Shown one piece after another: positions 19,310-27,939 of a DNA stretch of 64,000 nucleotides (position 1 is its first letter; each line of letters starts with the position of its first letter). Under the pieces are notes generated by a model. It ran no database searches. It was not told the origin of the DNA and saw nothing but the letters and a program-made list of their open reading frames with translations. The translations under genes were made by a program, and so were the position numbers. The DNA comes from JADKCL01 sp031424495 (lineage in GTDB: Bacteria > Bacteroidota > Bacteroidia > J057 > JADKCL01), in NCBI GenBank assembly GCA_031424495.1, contig JANPHP010000343.1, positions 1 to 64,000 of the forward strand, read 5' to 3'.

Positions 19310-19918
19310 TCAGCACTGAAAAAGAAACTTGGCCGAGCCTGTACAAGCGCAGTCAAACAAGTAGGCGCATCCTCCGCCACCAAAATTCATTTCGGTTTCA
19401 GGATTTGGGCCTTGCTCGAGCTGTGCGACAAATCGCATGGGCAGATAACAATCACCACAATAGGTCGTCTCATCGCCTTGAATCCAAGCAGGCTCGCCAT
19501 GGAGTTGCCCGAGAATGTTGCGTCCTATTCCGCCCTCGTTCTTTACCCAAATTTCTCTCGCCTCGTCATAATCTTTTGCCGCTATGCCCACGATCATCGC
19601 ACCATATTCTGGCCCGCGTGTCGTCTCGCCGATGGCGGGTGCGGGCACGATTTCCAGTTCCGAGGGCTGGATGACGATGACCTTGTTGCCTCCGATTTCT
19701 GGATGGTTCTCATCGCACATGCCAGGATCGTTTTGGCACATAAAAATGAGCTCTAGCCCGATGTTGGTGGCGATTTTGCCGAGGTATTGCAGGGGCAAAT
19801 CACAAATCGTGCAACATGGCCAATCCATGGATTCGCCCACATTTTTCACAGGAAGGCCGCCAAAGCTTGTGGCTGCGAGATCGCTGGGCGCCGGGGAATT
19901 GATAAGGAGATAGATCAT
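19310..19918 (-). CDS. DUF1963/YwqG-like Cys-rich protein
   Basis: 202 residues from the ATG at 19918 (MIYLLINSPAPSD). FGGLPVKNVGESMDWPCCTI followed by CDLPLQYLGKI matches the DUF1963 opening pattern in which a WP-x-C-x-x-C precedes a 'lqfigQi' strand. Further Cys pairs (MCQNDPGMCDEN, TTYCGDCYLPMRFVAQLE, CAYLFDCACTG) suggest bound zinc. Proteins of this family are cytoplasmic with no settled function. It stands alone on the minus strand, with ppa upstream on the same strand 78 bp away. Confidence 0.72.
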   Translation of the reverse strand: MIYLLINSPAPSDLAATSFGGLPVKNVGESMDWPCCTICDLPLQYLGKIATNIGLELIFMCQNDPGMCDENHPEIGGNKVIVIQPSELEIVPAPAIGETTRGPEYGAMIVGIAAKDYDEAREIWVKNEGGIGRNILGQLHGEPAWIQGDETTYCGDCYLPMRFVAQLEQGPNPETEMNFGGGGCAYLFDCACTGSAKFLFQC

Positions 19919-19996
19919 GAGATGTGAAGGTGGTAGGGAAATAGGAATTGCAGGAGGATCAATGAATTGCTGCCGTGTTGGATAAAAAATCACACC

Positions 19997-20542
19997 TTAT
20001 TCATGCCCAAAATATTCCTGGTACATCTCAAAGCTATCCATCAAGATCTTCATCGCCTCTGCCCGGCCTAGAAAGTCTTCCACGACAACAGTCTTTTGCT
20101 CCAGCTTTTTGTAGTCTTCAAAAAAATTGCGGATTTCGGCGACGAAATGGGCTCCGAGCTCTGTAATATCCCTGATATGGCTGAAGCTGGGGTCGCCCGC
20201 AGCGACGGCAATGATTTTGTCGTCGGCCTCGCCACCATCGAGCATGCGCATGACGCCGATGACCTTTGCAGGCACGATGCACATGGGCACGACATCGATT
20301 TGCGACAAAATCAGAATGTCAAGCGGGTCTTTGTCCTCGCAATAGCTGCGCGGAATGAATCCATAATTAGCTGGATAATAGACAGATGAATACAATACCC
20401 GATCCAGTCGCAAAAGGCCGCTTTCTTTGTCGAGCTCATATTTGGCCCTGGAACCTTTGGGAATTTCGATGATGCCATTGACGATTTCTGGAATCAGGTC
20501 GCCGGGGGAAACGTGGTGCCATGGGTTGAATGTGTTTTTCAT
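19997..20542 (-). CDS. ppa: Inorganic pyrophosphatase (family I)
   Basis: 181 residues, normal family I length. It hydrolyses pyrophosphate with Mg2+ in the cytosol, pulling biosynthetic reactions forward. Conserved segments are EIPKGSRAKYELDKESGLLR, VYYPANYGFIPRSYCEDKDP, the signature DKDPLDILIL with its metal-binding aspartates, and MRMLDGGEADDKIIAV. The ATG at 20542 gives MKNTFNPWHHVSPGD, which aligns with homologs; an ATG-free extension of six residues upstream was discarded. It appears to be a single gene. Confidence 0.97.
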   Translation of the reverse strand: MKNTFNPWHHVSPGDLIPEIVNGIIEIPKGSRAKYELDKESGLLRLDRVLYSSVYYPANYGFIPRSYCEDKDPLDILILSQIDVVPMCIVPAKVIGVMRMLDGGEADDKIIAVAAGDPSFSHIRDITELGAHFVAEIRNFFEDYKKLEQKTVVVEDFLGRAEAMKILMDSFEMYQEYFGHE

Positions 20543-20639
20543 AATTTGTATTGTGATCAAATTGTTCTGGGTTTTTTAGATTCCCAAATCTCACCAAAAT
20601 CGCCGTGAATGGGCGTACTTTTTTGCGAATGAAATGCAC

Positions 20640-21395
20640 TCACTTCGCAAAATCCACCAGTACAAATTTCAGTCCCGCAGAGAGCAGCACCAGAAACAAA
20701 AAAGCGGTGACGACTTTGTTGTTGAATTTCATCGTGCCGAGGTAGGAGCCGATCACACCGCCGATCACGACGGCGACTAGCCAATAGGCGATGTTGCCAT
20801 CCAACTGCTGAAATCCCGAAATATGCCCGGCTAAACCCGCCAACGAGTTGCACAGGATGAACAAAGCCGAGACGCCGCCGGCGTTTTTGACCGTCGCCCA
20901 GTTGCCCATGATAAGGATGGGGGATAGGAAAATGCCGCCGCCGACCCCGATCAGCCCAGAGAGCAGCCCGATGACCGCTCCCAAAACCAAGCCCGTCCAC
21001 AAGGGCATCGGGCGGATCGGTGAGTCTTTGGGCCGAATGTATTGTTTGGCAAACAGCAGCAAGGCCGAGACGATGAGAAAAATGCCCGCGAGCAGCTTGA
21101 AATATTTGGGTCCGACCGTGATATAACCGCCCAAGAAAGCCATGGGCAAGGACGTGGCGATGAATGCAAAAAAGATCTTGCGGTCAAAAAATCCGGCTTG
21201 GATGAATTTGACAGATGCGATCAGAGCGACGGCGCTGTTGAGCACCAAGCTCGTCGGCTTGATGCTGAGTGTCGCAAACGACAGCAAGGCCATGATCGCA
21301 AGATAACCCGAGGCACCTGCGTGCCCCACCGAGGAGTAGAGCACTGCGATCGCCATGAACAGAAAAAAGGCCAAGGCTATGCTTTCAGTGGTCAT
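20640..21395 (-). CDS. TauE/SafE-family sulfite/anion exporter-like permease
   Basis: 251 residues and about seven to eight hydrophobic helices. The two-repeat TauE/SafE layout is visible: GHAGASGYLAIMALLSF near residue 24 and GLLSGLIGVGGGIFLSPILI near residue 141, both carrying the family glycine-rich half-helix motif. Proteins of this family move sulfite, sulfonates or other organic anions across the cytoplasmic membrane; the substrate here cannot be read from sequence. It lies 97 bp upstream of ppa on the same strand with no shared function evident. Confidence 0.9.
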   Translation of the reverse strand: MTTESIALAFFLFMAIAVLYSSVGHAGASGYLAIMALLSFATLSIKPTSLVLNSAVALIASVKFIQAGFFDRKIFFAFIATSLPMAFLGGYITVGPKYFKLLAGIFLIVSALLLFAKQYIRPKDSPIRPMPLWTGLVLGAVIGLLSGLIGVGGGIFLSPILIMGNWATVKNAGGVSALFILCNSLAGLAGHISGFQQLDGNIAYWLVAVVIGGVIGSYLGTMKFNNKVVTAFLFLVLLSAGLKFVLVDFAK

Positions 21396-21525
21396 CCCGA
21401 CCTCCCTGAGCTAGTGATTGATCACCTGAAATTACCTGCGCCTGAATTCCTGCTTTCATCAGCCCCAACATCGCAAAACGAGTTCAGATTTGCAAGCTAC
21501 AGACTCGGCCACTTGCCAACGCCGG

Positions 21526-22101
21526 TCAGGAATTCTGGCTGTGGTAGCCCTGCATTTCGCACACGCGCTCGGCCTGCAAAACATGGCGCTCGATATGGTA
21601 AACAAAGAAACGAAAGGTATCTCCAAGTCGTAGCCGGATGAGTTTGCTGAGCGAAATTGCCGTCTTGGTGCGTTGCAAGTCGACCTTTTTGGATTGCAGG
21701 AGCAGAGAGTGCAGCAATTCCTGTTGCTTGAGAAATCGGTCGATCGTCATGCGTGTCAATTTGGAATGGGAAGGATCCTTGTCCTTGGGGGATTTCATTT
21801 TCTTCATTTTCCCATCCTTTGCTTGCATCAGTCCCGCAAAATAGTTGCCGAGCAGACCACTTTTGAAGATCGGCGATGCTTGGCCGCCCTTTTGTGCCAA
21901 AATTTGGTTCTGGATTTCCGGTAGATAGTAGTCGCCATAACGATTCAGGTGCTCGATACATTCTAAAATGCTCCAAGTACTTGTATTTTGCTTGAAATTG
22001 AGTTGCAAATCGGAAAGCGACTGTAGTTTTCGCGCTACAACCGTTGATTTATCGGTGATTTGTAGCATTTCTGCGATCAGAAGTGAAGATTCTATTTTCA
22101 T
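21526..22101 (-). CDS. DinB superfamily protein
   Basis: 191 residues from the ATG at 22101. The DinB four-helix pattern is visible: WSILECIEHLNRYGDYYLPE with the metal-ligand His of the 'eHl' motif, and C-terminal RFFVYHIERHVLQAERV with the second His-rich helix. Members bind a divalent metal and often act as thiol (bacillithiol or mycothiol) transferases or hydrolases, although many have unknown substrates. It lies 56 bp downstream of a Crp/Fnr regulator on the same strand, which may control it. Confidence 0.85.
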   Translation of the reverse strand: MKIESSLLIAEMLQITDKSTVVARKLQSLSDLQLNFKQNTSTWSILECIEHLNRYGDYYLPEIQNQILAQKGGQASPIFKSGLLGNYFAGLMQAKDGKMKKMKSPKDKDPSHSKLTRMTIDRFLKQQELLHSLLLQSKKVDLQRTKTAISLSKLIRLRLGDTFRFFVYHIERHVLQAERVCEMQGYHSQNS

Positions 22102-22157
22102 GACGGAGTTATTTCCACAAAGTTGCTGGGTATCTCCTGCATGTTCCTTGATTGAGA

Positions 22158-22700
22158 TCAAGAATTTCGAATGCGGCTCAGCGTTTCGGGTTTCATCCGC
22201 AGGTAGTTGGCGATGTATTTGAGCGGAATCTGCTGAAAAAGGAGTGGGCTGCGTTGCAGCACGCGCTGCAATCGCTCGGCAGGGGAGGTGATGAGCAGAT
22301 CGATCTCGCGGTCGATTTGCTGTGTCACAAGATTTTCCAGCAGGGCTAGGTATTGTTGCAGGCTCTCCGTGCTCGCATGCACGCGATGCATCAAGACCTC
22401 TTTGGAGACCACGTGCAACGTCGTTTTGCGAATTGCGGCAATGTATAGCTCAGAAGGCTTCTCATTGAGAAACGAGGACAGCGATGTGATGAGCGAGCCT
22501 TCGTAACCCAAGCGCACGATTTTTTCCTCGTACGCTGAAAGGTAGAATGCGCGCACAGCCCCCGTTTCGATCCAGTAAAAATTGCGCTCGATATCACCTT
22601 CACGCAGGAGGAACTCATCTTTGGAGAGCACTCTGGGTTGCCCGATTTCATGGATATCGGCAATCAGCTGTGCGGCAAAGGCGGGCGGTGTAGGCGGCAT
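22158..22700 (-). CDS. Crp/Fnr-family transcriptional regulator
   Basis: 180 residues. The N-terminal cyclic-nucleotide-binding-type jelly roll is seen in FLLREGDIERNFYWIETGAV followed by RAFYLSAYEEKIVRLGYEGS, and the long dimer helix in LENLVTQQIDREIDLLITSP. The C-terminal helix-turn-helix is compact: RSPLLFQQIPLKYIANYLRM then KPETLSRIR. It is typical of the short Bacteroidota Crp-like sensors. The cAMP-binding Arg/Ser pair is not evident, so the effector is unknown. It is flanked by a DinB gene downstream and a small conserved protein upstream, 24 bp away. Confidence 0.9.
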   Translation of the reverse strand: MPPTPPAFAAQLIADIHEIGQPRVLSKDEFLLREGDIERNFYWIETGAVRAFYLSAYEEKIVRLGYEGSLITSLSSFLNEKPSELYIAAIRKTTLHVVSKEVLMHRVHASTESLQQYLALLENLVTQQIDREIDLLITSPAERLQRVLQRSPLLFQQIPLKYIANYLRMKPETLSRIRNS

Positions 22701-22724
22701 AAATGATCGCGGCGAGGAAAGATT

Positions 22725-23132
22725 TTATTTCGCGCGCATTTTGTTGCCCTTGGCTTCATGGGTCACCTCGGCGAGCCCGATGGCCTCCATGAGCGGGGGG
22801 ATGTACATGCCCACGCGGCCGCGCAAGCCCTTTTTGAGGCCATACCACCCACCTACAGGGTTGGATTCTGAGCGGCCCCAGGCCTCGACGGTGCCTTCCT
22901 TGGCGGGCTTTTGCTCGTCGGCGCTGCCGAGCTCCATCCAGTCGCCATGGGCTTTGAGCATGGCATGCAGATCGTTCAGAATGCGGATGTCATAGTGCAA
23001 GACGGTCTTGCCGACCGTGCAGACCAAGATTTCCTTGCCGTCCTTTTCGTCGACGTGCATCGTGTACTCAGAGCTGAGCGGTGGCGTCTGCAACTGGAGC
23101 GGTTTTTCTTTGGTGCCAATTTGCTGTTTCAT
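22725..23132 (-). CDS. Conserved small protein of unknown function
   Basis: 135 residues. A soluble, charged N-terminal half (SSEYTMHVDEKDGKEILVCT) is followed by a strongly conserved-looking C-terminal half: EGTVEAWGRSESNPVGGWYG then LKKGLRGRVGMYIPPLMEAI and a basic end NKMRAK. I recognise this GWYG-LKKGLRGR pattern from a widespread family without a settled function. There is no signal peptide, so it is cytoplasmic. It is probably cotranscribed with the downstream Crp/Fnr regulator. Confidence 0.78.
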   Translation of the reverse strand: MKQQIGTKEKPLQLQTPPLSSEYTMHVDEKDGKEILVCTVGKTVLHYDIRILNDLHAMLKAHGDWMELGSADEQKPAKEGTVEAWGRSESNPVGGWYGLKKGLRGRVGMYIPPLMEAIGLAEVTHEAKGNKMRAK

Positions 23133-23233
23133 AATCTGGATATCGAAAATAAGAGGGCGGTGAATGGAGTGAAAATAGACAAATAATTTGGATCAAGACA
23201 TGGAATCGCTGGTCTTGTGGTCGAGGCCGCTTG

Positions 23234-23542
23234 CTAGAGCAGGGGTTGCGAACCGCCTACGAGCGTGAGCAATTCCTGCTGCGGTGGCACTTCGGGGCCG
23301 CTTGCGCGCAGCTGTGCTTGAAAGTCTTGAAAGCTTTGCAGCGCGAACAGCTCCTTTTGGTCGGCATCGGTTGCAAAAAAAGCCGTGTGGGTAAATGTCT
23401 TGCCATCCGCCCCCAAGCATACAAAATAATTGATGCCGCGGTTGTCGAGCGCTTGTAAGTCGCGCATCACTTGGGCGATGTTGGCGCTGTTTTGCGGCAC
23501 GTAGTCGGGCGAAGCAGTGTAGGTAACCTTTACAATTTTCAT
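23234..23542 (-). CDS. Small hypothetical protein, possible ferredoxin-like (ABM) fold
   Basis: 102 residues, cytoplasmic. The layout beta (MKIVKVTYTASPDYV), helix (NSANIAQVMRDLQAL), beta (INYFVCLGADGKTFTHTAFF) and helix (QKELFALQSFQDFQAQLRAS) resembles the dimeric alpha/beta barrel monooxygenase-like small proteins. No catalytic residues are identifiable, so function is unknown. About 100 bp separate it from the next gene downstream. Confidence 0.65.
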   Translation of the reverse strand: MKIVKVTYTASPDYVPQNSANIAQVMRDLQALDNRGINYFVCLGADGKTFTHTAFFATDADQKELFALQSFQDFQAQLRASGPEVPPQQELLTLVGGSQPLL

Positions 23543-23731
23543 AAACGATTTCAGCTAAATTTTTGAAAGACGCCTTTTGGGCGGTGCAGCGCTGCAAAAC
23601 GATAGGGTGGACGCGTTTTTTCTGAAAATTAATGAAGTGATTTCATTGTCAATGCATTAAGATTGAAATTTCAGGCGTCCTGACCTCGTGTAAACTAATT
23701 GGGATGAATTGGACTAATGATTTGCAATGAA

Positions 23732-23923
23732 GCTTTCGCCCCTGCAGGGCTTGTTTTTCATGCATGTCGCAAGCGATGGGCCTTGCCCATCGCTGATTGC
23801 TTGTGCCCTTACAGGGCTGTTGAGCTGGCCAACAGCCCTGTAAGGGCATAAGCCACCAGCATAGGGCAAAGCCCTATGCACCCCAGCCGACATGTTATCA
23901 TCCAGCCCTGTAAGGGCGAAAGC
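23732..23923. repeat. Cluster of nested palindromic (REP-like) repeats
   Basis: Four copies of the motif GCCCTGTAAGGGC or close variants: GCCCCTGCAGGGC at 23738-23750, GCCCTTACAGGGC at 23805-23817, GCCCTGTAAGGGC at 23835-23847, and again at 23905-23917. The middle two form a 24-bp stem with one mismatch (23799-23822 with 23830-23853). Two smaller hairpins, GCGATGGGC/GCCCATCGC (23773-23793) and GCATAGGGC/GCCCTATGC (23859-23879), fill the rest, and the outer copies carry GCTTTC / GAAAGC flanks in inverted orientation. There are no coding features in 23543-24072. This looks like the dispersed palindromic elements common in Bacteroidota intergenic DNA. Confidence 0.85.
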
Positions 23924-24072
23924 AAAAGAGTAGTAGTTGACAGGCACTCCCGCGACAGCATGATTGTATGCGATCTTGAGAAATCAACGTGATTTCTGAT
24001 TGCGGGAATCGCGCTTTTTGACCACAATTTCGGGGATATGTCAGGAGTTCTGAATGTACACAGCATGGATTG

Positions 24073-24387
24073 TCATTGTGCCTTCAGCTCCACGATCTCA
24101 CCGCTACTAAAGCTGCTGAAGGAGCGCTTGCAATCTGCGTAACCCTCCTTCGAGAAATTGATCACGACCCTCGGGCAACCGAATAGTCCTCCCGAAATGC
24201 CACGGTACCCAAATTGCCCAGTCGAGTCGGTTTCCATCCGATGGGTATAGGCGGATTTTATGTGGATACTCACACCCGTCAATGGCTGATGGGTGGCGCT
24301 GTCGCGTACGGTGCCCGAGACAGATTGGATGCAGTCGCAGGCGGTGAGGGCTAGGCAGCCGATGGTCAATAAGACGATTTTTTTCAT
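24073..24387 (-). CDS. Lipoprotein with carboxypeptidase-regulatory-like domain
   Basis: 104 residues. The signal is MKKIVLLTIGCLALTAC with lipobox LTAC, then DCIQSV. The rest is one CarboxypepD_reg-like beta-sandwich: SGTVRDSATHQPLTGVSIHI, TDSTGQFGYRG, ending VELKAQ. In other proteins this domain is an N-terminal add-on to TonB receptors; here it stands alone as a small envelope lipoprotein with four Cys in the mature part, counting the lipidated one. It may be a structural or stress lipoprotein. The gene is isolated, 59 bp from its upstream neighbour. Confidence 0.8.
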   Translation of the reverse strand: MKKIVLLTIGCLALTACDCIQSVSGTVRDSATHQPLTGVSIHIKSAYTHRMETDSTGQFGYRGISGGLFGCPRVVINFSKEGYADCKRSFSSFSSGEIVELKAQ

Positions 24388-24446
24388 GCTGCAACGATCA
24401 TTTTCAAGAATGGGCTATTCCCAAGTCGGGTGGGGCCTCCTAAATC

Positions 24447-24896
24447 TCAAAGTGTTTTCTGGAAACAAACGCTGCTCGCGACCTCCGCATACTGCCCAAA
24501 ATTGGGGATGCGCGCATAACCACGTTTTGTATAGAGCGCGATCGCCTCCGGCTGCCGGATACCCGTTTCCAGAATGCAAGCGGCGTAGCTCAGCTCCCTG
24601 ACCCAAGTTTCCAATGTGGCGAGCACCTGTGAGGCGATGCCCTGGCCACGGTGGTCGGGCAAGACATACATGCGCTTGATTTCCATCACGCCCGGCGCAT
24701 ATTCCTTGAATGCGCCGCAGCCCACGGGGACGGCATCGACGTAACAAACTACCGTGTGTTTGATGTGGTCGAGCTTGTTGTACTGGGCAAAAAATGCGTG
24801 CTCCTCGCCGTCGCGGATGCGCAAGTCTTGGTCGAGCAGGGCGACAAGCCCTTGGAAGTCAGTGTTTTCGGAATTGGTTCTGAGCAGGGTAATCAT
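24447..24896 (-). CDS. GNAT-family N-acetyltransferase
   Basis: 149 residues from the ATG at 24896 (MITLLRTNSENTDFQG). The acetyl-CoA binding motif A is MEIKRMYVLPDHRGQGIASQ with the R-G-Q-G-I-A loop, followed by ILETGIRQPEAIALYTKRGY-ARI, the motif B region with the conserved Tyr. Such enzymes acetylate small amines or protein N-termini; the substrate is not predictable. It starts 55 bp downstream of the phosphotransferase stop on the same strand, so the two are likely cotranscribed. Confidence 0.9.
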   Translation of the reverse strand: MITLLRTNSENTDFQGLVALLDQDLRIRDGEEHAFFAQYNKLDHIKHTVVCYVDAVPVGCGAFKEYAPGVMEIKRMYVLPDHRGQGIASQVLATLETWVRELSYAACILETGIRQPEAIALYTKRGYARIPNFGQYAEVASSVCFQKTL

Positions 24897-24951
24897 GCCC
24901 AAAAGATAACGCATCATCGGCAATCTTGAAAACGATGTTTGCAGGAGTGGC

Positions 24952-25953
24952 CTAGGCTCCGCCCGTGACAAAGATGTCGTTCAATTCAGCATAGCGCCGC
25001 ACGAGGGCTTGGACAAAGCGCTTCAAATAGGCTTCGCTCAAAAAGGAATTGGACCAGTTTTCATAGCGGCGGCATTGCACGCCGAGGTAAAAGAAATAGA
25101 GGCTGAGGCCCAATTGCGGAAGCAAGCGTTGTTCCTCGGGGTCGATCGCGGTGACGGATGTGTAACCCGCCATGAAATGATCGATTTTGGAAGCAACTTG
25201 CTCGGCGTCGCGCTCGACATTGTGGAGTTGCAAGACGTAGTAGGCAATGTCCATGCACAACCATCCATTCCCACAAAAGTCAAAATCAAATAGCGTCACA
25301 TTCCCCGCCGCATCCACATTCAGATTGTCGACCCAAATATCCAAATGCACGGCCCCAACGCGTATTTGGTCCAAGCTAACGGTACCCAGATCGGCTAGCA
25401 GGCGTTGTTGCAATGCCTTGAGGTAAGTCATTTCCTCCGCATCGGCAGACAAGTATCGCCCGATTTCCAGTAGCGGATCAATCAGCAAGACCTCGGTCGA
25501 ATAGGTGGTGCGCTCCAAATGCAGATTGTGGGTGACGCTGTGCAGCTTAGCCATCAACTGACCGATCAAAAAATGCGTTTCATTCGATAGGCTGTGCAGT
25601 TTTTTGCCTGCGGCGAATGTGAAGAGCACGCCCATGCGCGCGCCTTCGGGCGCTGCCAGCGTGTGGATGTAAGCACCCTCGCGGTCCGCGAGCGCATGCG
25701 ACACGGGCACATGCTGCGCATGGAGCAAATTCAGCAGCCTGATTTCCTCCAGAATTTCCGCCTGCGTGCGCCAATTCAGGCTGTAGACGCGGTAGACATA
25801 TTGCTGCGCCGCATCCTCGACCAGGTAGGTGTCGTTGATACCCGAGCGGATGAGCTTGCAAGCGACCGCGCCATTTAATGCGTAATGCGCCTGCAAATAA
25901 GCGGCGAGGTGGCTTGCCGAGAGGTTGGAATGCGAGACGGGAAAGGGTTGCAT
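24952..25953 (-). CDS. APH/choline-kinase-like phosphotransferase
   Basis: 333 residues from the ATG at 25953; the ATG at 25971 is also possible. The fold is that of aminoglycoside phosphotransferases and type II homoserine kinases: N-lobe LIRSGINDTYLVEDAAQQYV with YRVYSLNWRTQAEILEEIRL, then the catalytic loop VHLDIWVDNLNVD (HxDxxxxN pattern) and the metal-binding LFDFDFCGNGWLCMDIAYYV. The substrate could be homoserine, an amino sugar or a similar hydroxylated metabolite; the sequence does not decide. It is followed by a GNAT gene. It is not evidence for antibiotic resistance. Confidence 0.87.
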   Translation of the reverse strand: MQPFPVSHSNLSASHLAAYLQAHYALNGAVACKLIRSGINDTYLVEDAAQQYVYRVYSLNWRTQAEILEEIRLLNLLHAQHVPVSHALADREGAYIHTLAAPEGARMGVLFTFAAGKKLHSLSNETHFLIGQLMAKLHSVTHNLHLERTTYSTEVLLIDPLLEIGRYLSADAEEMTYLKALQQRLLADLGTVSLDQIRVGAVHLDIWVDNLNVDAAGNVTLFDFDFCGNGWLCMDIAYYVLQLHNVERDAEQVASKIDHFMAGYTSVTAIDPEEQRLLPQLGLSLYFFYLGVQCRRYENWSNSFLSEAYLKRFVQALVRRYAELNDIFVTGGA

Positions 25954-26009
25954 GGAAAATGGATCGGGCATTTCAGGCTGACAATTGACTTCGCACGACG
26001 GACTTCGAA

Positions 26010-26624
26010 CTAGGCAATCTGCACAATGCGAGCGCCCTTGCACAGCGGATAGGTGTCGACAAGCCCTTGGATCGCGCGTTTCATTGCCTCAAAAGAATCG
26101 CCATATACATAGATCGCCGTCTCAGCCGGTCCCTGCCAATACCTGAGCACATCCGACTCGTCTCCAGTCAGCCGCTTGACCTCGGCCAAGACATAGTTGG
26201 AATCACAGGTTTGGTAGGTCTCAGGGGACAGGTTGCGGCCATCGAGGTAGAGCGCAAGGCCCTCGCGCTTACCGATTTTAAACTCCTGTTTGGTTTTGGC
26301 GATCCACAAGCGAGAGCCCTTGGGCGCTCCTTTGGCCTCCAGCATTTGGATGATTTTTTGAAGGAGAACCGGATTGACCTCGTCTGAAAAAACGTGGATG
26401 TCGACATCGCAACCTGTGATTTCGCCATGTTCAGAGGTCATCGTGCCGCCGCCATTCACCTCGCCCAGGCCACCGGCTTGCAGCATCTCGTCCACCGGAT
26501 CTTCATACAATTCGCCCCTGTCGATGGGCAAGATGCGGTCATTGAGCGACGCAACGATCATCGTATCGCTAGGGATCGGTGCCGGGTTTTCCTTCTTGCC
26601 AAATAGCCGCTTGAATAGACTCAT
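26010..26624 (-). CDS. Hypothetical cytoplasmic protein
   Basis: 204 residues beginning MSLFKRLFGKKENPAPIPSD, a short basic amphipathic leader that often associates with membranes. The central part has GGGTMTSEHGEITGCDVDIH and the C-terminal part YWQGPAETAIYVYGDSFEAM. The composition is that of a globular alpha/beta protein. I do not recognise the family. It lies upstream of the phosphotransferase gene with a 38-56 bp gap, depending on that gene's start. Confidence 0.75.
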   Translation of the reverse strand: MSLFKRLFGKKENPAPIPSDTMIVASLNDRILPIDRGELYEDPVDEMLQAGGLGEVNGGGTMTSEHGEITGCDVDIHVFSDEVNPVLLQKIIQMLEAKGAPKGSRLWIAKTKQEFKIGKREGLALYLDGRNLSPETYQTCDSNYVLAEVKRLTGDESDVLRYWQGPAETAIYVYGDSFEAMKRAIQGLVDTYPLCKGARIVQIA

Positions 26625-26756
26625 CGATCTTGTACTTTTTGGGGAATGACGAACATGCTAACTCCTGCTGAGGAAGGCTTGCAGCCGCAAGGTAAAAGTT
26701 TTGTTCCAGAATTGGGGTGGTAGGAGCAGTTGCCGACTTCTCGGGAAATGCAAAAC

Positions 26757-27659
26757 CTACACAGCCCGCAAAGCCGCGAGCTTTCCAAACAATTCCTTTT
26801 CCTCCTCAGTGAGTTGGGTCGGCATAACAATTTGAAATGTGATGTACAAGTCCCCGAATTCGCCTTCTTTTTTGTACTTGGGAAAGCCTTTTCCTTTGAG
26901 TTTGACCTTCGAGCCATTGGGGGTCTCGGGGGCAATCTTGAGTTTGACCTTGCCGTCGAATGTGTCGACCATCATGTCGCCACCGAGGATGGCCTTGTAC
27001 AGGTCGAGGTCGGTGGTAACGTGGAGGTTGTCGCCGTCGAGCTTGAACTTGGTGGTGTTTTCGATGCGAAATGTGAGCAAGAGGTCGCCGTTGGGGCCGC
27101 CATTGGCGCCCTCGCCCCCGATTCCCGGGATTTTGACTACCTGACCGTCCTTGACGCCGGCCGGGATCGTGATGCGGATGCTTTGACCGTTGATCGTGAG
27201 GGTGCGCTTCTCGGTTTTGAAAACCTCGTCGAGGCGCAAATGCAGCTCCGCTTGCGCGTCTTGCCCCTTGTATCGGCCTTGCCTTCCCCTGCCTCCTCCG
27301 CCACCTGCTCCGCCAAATAGTGACTCAAAGAAATCAGAGAATCCGCCGCCGTTGCCGCCGAAATCAGCACCTGTAAAGTTGCCGCCGACCTGCCCGCCGC
27401 GCTGTTGCTTGCGGGCGCGCTCGATCTCGTCGGCATGTTTCCAATCCTTGCCGTAGTCGTCATACTTCTTGCGGTTTTCAGGATGGCTTAAAACCTCGTT
27501 GGCTTCGTTGATTTCCTTGAACTTGGTCTCGGCGGCCTTGTTGTTGGGGTTCAGGTCGGGGTGGTATTTGCGCGCGAGCTTGCGGTAGGCTTTTTTGATC
27601 TCGTCTACCGATGCCTGCTTATCGACTCCCAATACTGCGTAATAATCTATGAATGCCAT
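26757..27659 (-). CDS. cbpA: CbpA/DnaJ-type J-domain cochaperone
   Basis: 300 residues. An N-terminal J domain (DYYAVLGVDKQASVDEIKKA, YRKLARKYHPDLNPNNKAAE with the HPD motif) is followed by a Gly/Phe-rich linker (FGGNGGGFSDFFESLFGGAG) and two beta-barrel client-binding domains (AELHLRLDEVFKTEKRTLTI; KLKIAPETPNGSKVKLKGKG). There are no zinc-finger CxxCxGxG repeats, so it is a class II, CbpA-like protein that stimulates DnaK ATPase and holds clients. A GAGGAA lies seven bases before the ATG. There is no dnaK or grpE nearby. Confidence 0.93.
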   Translation of the reverse strand: MAFIDYYAVLGVDKQASVDEIKKAYRKLARKYHPDLNPNNKAAETKFKEINEANEVLSHPENRKKYDDYGKDWKHADEIERARKQQRGGQVGGNFTGADFGGNGGGFSDFFESLFGGAGGGGGRGRQGRYKGQDAQAELHLRLDEVFKTEKRTLTINGQSIRITIPAGVKDGQVVKIPGIGGEGANGGPNGDLLLTFRIENTTKFKLDGDNLHVTTDLDLYKAILGGDMMVDTFDGKVKLKIAPETPNGSKVKLKGKGFPKYKKEGEFGDLYITFQIVMPTQLTEEEKELFGKLAALRAV

Positions 27660-27939
27660 TGAATTTCCTCTATCAAATTTTATCAGTCGTCAACGCTGTG
27701 CAAGCCAGCTTAGAAATGCCATGCCGCGGGCAGCAATATCGTGAATGTTCGTGCAAATTTACGGTAATCGCGTGCGGAATGGGTACAAAACTGAGTGATG
27801 TCATCCGAGAGGAACGGGTGGCTTTACTTTTCCTGTCGGCGGTCATCTTTTGCGGCGAGCAACTTGGCCTTGGGTCGGATGGAATACAGGATGCAACTGC
27901 GAAACAGTCATTGGGCGAAAAATTCCGCACGGCAGAAGC

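Noticed and set aside
23732..23923. CRISPR-like array
   Set aside because: Repeats are short palindromes in both orientations with unequal spacing and no cas genes; dispersed palindromic elements fit better.
24952..25953. Aminoglycoside resistance gene
   Set aside because: The APH-like fold is shared with homoserine and choline-type kinases; nothing in the sequence or context points to antibiotics.
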